This document shows, piece after piece, positions 59,250 to 64,000 of a stretch of DNA of 64,000 nucleotides. The notes under the pieces are model-generated. The model made no database searches. It was not told the origin of the DNA and saw only the letters and a program-made list of their open reading frames with translations. Each line of letters starts with the position of its first letter. Position 1 is the stretch's first letter. A program made the position numbers and the translations under genes. This stretch comes from Rhizoclosmatium globosum (Eukaryota; Chytridiomycota; Chytridiomycetes; Chytridiales; Chytriomycetaceae), in assembly GCA_002104985.1 (NCBI GenBank), contig MCGO01000084.1:109806-173805 (forward strand), read 5' to 3'.

Positions 59250-60798
59250 ATGAAGGGGAGGTTCTTCAGCGACACGTCCTCCTCGACCACGACTTCATCG
59301 CCACCACCACCACCGCCACCACCAACGGCCCCTTCAATCGCGCTCTCGTCCAACGCACAGGCCGTGCACCAAAGTGTTCAACAGTCGCTCGAACTGAACC
59401 GGCTCCGCGTCAAAAGCCAACACCTTTCGCGGCTTCTCGCTGATTCGCAGCAAACGACAAAGGCCCAGGCAACAGAAATCGCTGTTCTGAAACGGGCGCT
59501 TGTCGAATACTCGGAACTGAGTCTGCGAAGCGACGAGAAAGACGTGTCGCTGATTGAGGCCTCCCTGGTGCGTATTCAAACAATTAAAGTGACTAGTGGC
59601 GTTAATTAAATCAATCGGGAAACAGCACAAGGACCCGCTCGTGGCTGCCCTGGCCCAGGAACTGCAGGACGCAAGGGCCAGGATTACCACCCTCTCAAAC
59701 GACATTGCCCTCAAACAAACTACGATCGACTCGCTGACTCACTCGCTCGAATCTACTCAGCGAACCCTTGTTTTTACAAAGGAGGATTTGACCGAAACGC
59801 GTAGAAAGTTGGAAGAAGCGGAGGAATCGTTACGGCAGCAACACACGTCTCTCGTCGACGCGATGCTCCTTCGCGCTACTACAGAAAAGTCACCGTCGAG
59901 ACAAAGGCAACAGGAACAACATCAGCGCTCGCAAAAGAAGCCAAAAGAACCATCTGATTATCGTGGACGCACAAAAACGCGTAAAGACCCACCGCAACGA
60001 GACCCTGCTTCATTTTCAAAACCAACTGTTGCCTGGAAAAATCATCTTGCACCTCCACCACCTCCTTTATCCTCCTCCTCAAAACCTTCAACAGTTCCCG
60101 CAAAGAATCAAAGTACAAATCAGCAAGGCCGCGCAGCCACTCTCACACAACCGCACACATTCTCAACCCACCCAACATGTACAAAGCACGCTCGCTCCCA
60201 TTCTTACGACTCGTACCTGAAACAACTGATGCAACAGAAACTCGAATACTCAAATTTACATCCCCAGAACGTGAATGGAATAAGGAATCAGGCACGCGCG
60301 TTGAATCGAAGTTGTGAACGCGAGTCTGATATCGTTGCTGAATCTTCTAACCAAATCGAGAATCAGAGTGGAATCGGTCCCCAACGTTCGCCAAAGTCAT
60401 TCAAAAGCGAGAGCAAGGAATTTAAAGTTATTACACTTGAAGAGCCGTCGCCGTCAACGAATGGATTCTTGTGCACGAATTTGGATGATATGCAGTGGCT
60501 TCATTATCCTTCCAAGCAATCATCTTCTACCACCAACACTCTCAAAAATGCAACAACAAGTACATATACACCAACGATTAAATCAGCAGTTCCGACATCG
60601 TCTTCATCAAAAAAACAAAGGGATCTTGAGACTAGCAACAAGGATCGTACCCTCGATATCTTGAACGCACGAGCATTACAGGCGGAAATGGAGAGGGATG
60701 CTCTGGAAGAAGAATTGCTGGCAATCTTGAAGACAGTTAACAAAGGAGGAAAAGTGGATATGTCGACTGTAATGATAGGAGGAAAGCCCGTTGGATAA
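59250..60798 (+). CDS. Coiled-coil protein, unrecognised
   Basis: Exons 59250-59567 and 59626-60798 give 496 residues. A Ser/Thr-rich start and a run of prolines (about residue 20) precede two coiled-coil stretches (LNRLRVKSQHLSRLLADSQ and LAQELQDARARITTLSNDI through LEEAEESLRQQ). A basic, Pro/Ser/Gln-rich middle follows, and a short final coil (LQAEMERDALEEELLAIL) ends the protein. This build is typical of structural or centrosomal proteins, but I recognise no family. Its stop lies 40 bases from the convergent AMMECR1 stop. Confidence 0.75.
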
Positions 60799-60837
60799 TA
60801 GCAGTTCAAGAATAAACTAAATGTATTCCCAATACAC

Positions 60838-61416
60838 TCACAACCCCTCAATATACGCCCGATACTCCTCCCACGAAACCTCCTTCTTAACACTACGATA
60901 CCGCGTAACCTTCACCCCCCTCCTAACATCCTCCGTAATCCGTCCCCGAAACCCACCCTTCCTCAACAACGAATCAAGAGCCTCCACATGCGTCCACCCT
61001 TGCTCACCCGCAACCTCCGGCAAATACGTCGCTGTCACCCCATCCCCAAACTCAATCCATATCCCATGCGTGCCGATGATCCAGTCCGTATACCCCGCTG
61101 CGGGTTCAAAGTCTACAAGCAGGGACACGCCGACACGGAGCTGTGGCACTTCAGAGGCGGTTATGGGACTGAAGCGGCGGTCTTGGAATGCTGCGGCGCG
61201 GGCGTATGTTTGGAGGCCTGTTGAGAGGGGTTGTGGGGAGAAGGTTCCGATGCAGCCGCGGAGGTTTGAGGAGAGTTTCCAGGTTACGAAGAGCGGGAAT
61301 GTGCCCTGAATTTCGGAGATGAGGTTGGATTTGGTTGAAGGGGAAGGAGTGAGTGGGTGGGAGAGGTCTGTGAGGAGGGTTGTGAAGCAGAGGTGGCAGT
61401 GGGGTGTTAAGTCCAT
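60838..61416 (-). CDS. AMMECR1: AMMECR1-domain protein
   Basis: A single exon of 192 residues covering the whole domain. Conserved blocks: PLFVTWKLSSNLRGCIGTF with the invariant LRGCIGT, AFQDRRFSPI, VSLLVDFE, DWIIGTHGIWIEF, TATYLPEVAGEQGW, DSLLRKGGF and VTRYRS, followed by EEYRAYIEG. The family is found from archaea to animals and its biochemical role is not settled; the fold and the conserved Cys suggest catalysis or nucleic-acid metabolism. The start ATG is followed directly by a Cys-His-Cys segment, as in other members. Confidence 0.93.
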   Translation of the reverse strand: MDLTPHCHLCFTTLLTDLSHPLTPSPSTKSNLISEIQGTFPLFVTWKLSSNLRGCIGTFSPQPLSTGLQTYARAAAFQDRRFSPITASEVPQLRVGVSLLVDFEPAAGYTDWIIGTHGIWIEFGDGVTATYLPEVAGEQGWTHVEALDSLLRKGGFRGRITEDVRRGVKVTRYRSVKKEVSWEEYRAYIEGL

Positions 61417-61533
61417 ATCCTTTATGCAGGAAGGAAGAAAAAAAACTCTGCATAATTTACATTTTATATAATAATAACTTCCTTATACAATGCTTGATTA
61501 AAAACTATGAAGAGGTTGACTGCAAGTAGGGAA

Positions 61534-62200
61534 TCAAATCAATAAGGCTGAAATCAGAGTGACAGTCTTTGCACCAGACGTAATGATAGAGCTTACGCCA
61601 CTGAAGGCACTATTAACCATTTGGGCCGAAATTGGATTCTTCCGGTTGGATCCGCCCGAAAAACGAGACACAATTTCGTCCGCCGCCCTTCCCAACTCCT
61701 GCCACCGCGCTCCGTTTATCTTCAAACATCTTTTATTCAACAGATCAGATATAAATAAACAAGTTAGTACTCTCTTGTGAGCGAGATCCAGCTGTTTGGC
61801 CTCATCCATGAACGTTGTGGGTGGTCTCGAGTATTGCTTCACCAACTACTCCCTCCGCTTAACCCCATGCTTTGTAAAGACTCTCTCCTTCTCTTCACGA
61901 GTCACACCATCACCCAATTTGAACTGGTCAATCCAATTGGCAATTGTAGATGGAGACTTGCCAAATAGGTGTGCAAGCTCCGTTTTTGACTTTCCCTTGT
62001 GGTAGTACATGTGTAAACATTAGCTGCGTACTTCTGACAATGCGTGCTGCTTCAAAACAGCTTGGTGGAGGTCCATTCGAGGTGGTGTTGAGTGACGGAG
62101 GACGAAAAGGGGAGATGTGTTTCGACCGGAAAAATCCATTTTGGACAAAACAGGTAATATTCCCAGGCTCAAGTGCAATTTGGGCATTGGAATTTATCAC
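61534..62200 (-). pseudogene. Helix-turn-helix relic, probably transposon-derived
   Basis: On the minus strand a segment KGKSKTELAHLFGKSPSTIA followed by NWIDQF has the pattern of a homeodomain-like helix-turn-helix as found at the start of IS630/Tc1-type transposases. Thirty residues later the frame meets a TAG after VKRRE and then continues open (LVKQYSRPPTTFMDEAKQ) to 61534. Upstream, at 61928-62200, another frame (FRSKHISPFRPP) is open but out of register. No catalytic domain is seen. It borders the satellite arrays. Confidence 0.4.
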
Positions 62201-62353
62201 TTATGTCCAAGGCGCACCTCAATAACGTAAGTTCTTTCAAGGTTGAACAACTGCATGTTGATGAGCAGCTGATGGAGGACCAAGGGCGTGAGGTTAAGCA
62301 AGATAGTGTTGCCTATAATCCAGTAGCTGTTGATCAAGGCCCACAAGGCCAGG

Positions 62354-62737
62354 TCATGGGACTCAGGGGTGGTCGGAGTGGTCATTAGTCACAGCTTTTG
62401 CCGGATAACATCTGCAAAAAGTATTCAAATAAAATTGCAGACTGCATTCACAGACACTCTTTCTAGCTATGGTTGAAAGACAAGAAGGTTTCTGCAGTCA
62501 TGGGACTCAGGGGAGTGGTTGGAGTGGTCATTAGTCACAGCTTTTGCCGGATAACATCTGCAAAAAGTATTCAAATAAAATTGCAGACTGCATTCACAGA
62601 CACTCTTTCTAGCTATGGTTGAAAGACAAGAAGGTTTCTGCAGTCATGGGACTCAGGGGAGTGGTCGGCGTGGTCATTAGTCACAGCTTTTGCCCAATAA
62701 CATCTGGAAAAGTATTCAAATAAAATTGCAGACTGCA
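62354..62737. repeat. Satellite of 144-146 bp, about 2.7 copies
   Basis: TCATGGGACTCAGGGG starts at 62354, 62498 and 62644. Units are nearly identical and include CAGCTTTTGCC(G/C)(G/A)ATAACATCTG and a CACTCTTTCTAGCTATGG block. The third copy breaks off at 62737, exactly where the 312-bp array begins. Confidence 0.9.
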
Positions 62738-63997
62738 TGCACGTTCAAACTGGTAGCACAAGTTTCAGATTCTCCTGATTTATTTTGGGTGAGTTGGTTT
62801 CCACATGATTACTAATCGACACCAAACCGTCACAATTGGATTGGCTTCAATTCACAAACAAATGCTTTGTTTCACTGTGTTTGGTGTGTATTATGCTACT
62901 GTCAAAAGATGGAGGCATGAGCTTTCTTTGTAAAGGCGCTAAGGGGGTAGAATAGGACCCCCATTGGACCCCCTTTCATCCCCTTTCACAGCCATACAGA
63001 TGCACCCTTGACACTAAGTCCAACTCTGTTGCCACTAACAGTCAACGTATGCACGTTCAAACTGGTAGCACAAGTTTCAGATTCTCCTGATTTATTTTGG
63101 GTGAGTTGGTTTCCACGTGATTACTAATCGACACCAAACCGTCACAATTGGATTGGCTTCAATTCACAAACAAATGCTTTGTTTCACTGTGTTTGGTGTG
63201 TATTATGCTACTGTCAAAAGATGGAGGCATGAGCTTTCTTTGTAAAGGCGCTAAGGGGGTAGAATAGGACCCCCATTGGACCCCCTTTCATCCCCTTTCA
63301 CAGCCATACAGATGCACCCTTGACACTAAGTCCAACTCTGTTGCCACTAACAGTCAACGTATGCACGTTCAAACTGGTAGCACAAGTTTCAGATTCTCCT
63401 GATTTATTTTGGGTGAGTTGGTTTCCACGTGATTACTAATCGACACCAAACCGTCACAATTGGATTGGCTTCAATTCACAAACAAATGCTTTGTTTCACT
63501 GTGTTTGGTGTGTATTATGCTACTGTCAAAAGATGGAGGCATGAGCTTTCTTTGTAAAGGCGCTAAGGGGGTAGAATAGGACCCCATTGGACCCCCTTTC
63601 ATCCCCTTTCACAGCCATACAGATGCACCCTTGACACTAAGTCCAACTCTGTTGCCACTAACAGTCAACGTATGCACGTTCAAACTGGTAGCACAAGTTT
63701 CAGATTCTCCTGATTTATTTTGGGTGAGTTGGTTTCCACGTGATTACTAATCGACACCAAACCGTCACAATTGGATTGGCTTCAATTCACAAACAAATGC
63801 TTTGTTTCACTGTGTTTGGTGTGTATTATGCTACTGTCAAAAGATGGAGGCATGAGCTTTCTTTGTAAAGGCGCTAAGGGGGTAGAATAGGACCCCCATT
63901 GGACCCCCTTTCATCCCCTTTCACAGCCATACAGATGCACCCTTGACACTAAGTCCAACTCTGTTGCCACTAACAGTCAACGTATGCACGTTCAAAA
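62738..63997. repeat. Satellite of 312 bp, four copies, running to the window edge
   Basis: TGCACGTTCAAACTGG starts at 62738, 63050, 63362 and 63673, and a fifth start at 63985 departs from the pattern after TGCACGTTCAAA. Copies differ at single bases: unit 1 has CACATG where the others have CACGTG, and unit 3 lacks one C in GACCCCC, making it 311. Each unit has a possible hairpin GGGGGT-N8-ACCCCC. No open frame spans a unit. Confidence 0.95.
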
Positions 63998-64000
63998 GAC

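Noticed and set aside
61950..62225. Plus-strand 91-codon gene
   Set aside because: It overlaps the minus-strand helix-turn-helix relic, has no domain and no splice context.
62738..63997. Telomere
   Set aside because: The array is a 312-bp satellite; no short telomeric repeat such as TTAGGG is present.
1..64000. tRNA or rRNA genes
   Set aside because: I saw no convincing cloverleaf with A and B boxes and no rRNA-like sequence on either strand, though a tRNA with an intron could be missed by eye.

Overview
This window is nuclear DNA of a zoosporic fungus, most likely a chytrid. Genes are dense and broken by many short GT-AG introns of about 45-230 bp. The content is fungal: a four-domain CAD/URA2 pyrimidine enzyme, a Tps2-type trehalose enzyme, and several WOPR (Gti1/Pac2) regulators with C2H2 and bZIP factors. 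It also carries OFD1, a centriole/basal-body protein expected only in lineages that build cilia or flagella. The genus cannot be fixed from the sequence.

Layout. 0-2.4 kb: the 3' end of an unknown gene and a 127-bp tandem array in which each unit is one potential 81-bp exon plus one 46-bp intron. 2.4-14.6 kb: three WOPR loci, called here A (+), 2 (+) and 3 (-). 15-24 kb: a C2H2 protein, OFD1, and two tandem bZIP genes of which one is broken. 24.7-28.7 kb: a C2H2 activator-like factor and a secreted EXORDIUM/PHI-1-like protein. 29.3-40.9 kb: CAD, a GMP reductase carrying six one-base deletions, and an unknown Ser/Arg-rich gene carrying two. 41.1-46.5 kb: WOPR locus B, an inverted copy of locus A. 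46.7-51 kb: a 7TM receptor-like gene and a more diverged relic of the same locus type (B'). 51-61.4 kb: an acyltransferase, Tps2, two tandem F-box-like genes, a coiled-coil gene and AMMECR1. 61.5-64 kb: a helix-turn-helix relic and two satellite arrays.

The most unusual content is the WOPR system. Locus 3 can be spliced into a protein of about 1139 residues. Its N-terminal part is built from exons that all have phase 1 at both ends, and several of these are tandem copies (three are exactly 168 bp). Locus A shows the same architecture with different exons. The 5' sides of A, B, B' and 3 carry the same short direct-repeat motif (GGGACAAAGTGTTCCCAAAG or close variants) in the same orientation relative to the gene. 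Locus 2 has only the core domain. Locus B has frameshifts and is probably a pseudogene. The paralogues also share two motifs outside the WOPR domain. I read this as a family of WOPR regulators that grow by whole-exon duplication; what it does biologically is unknown.

The exon models rest on reading-frame continuity and splice-site inspection by eye. For CAD, OFD1, Tps2, WOPR-2, WOPR-3, the EXORDIUM-like gene and the intact bZIP gene the summed exon lengths are exact multiples of three, which supports the models.
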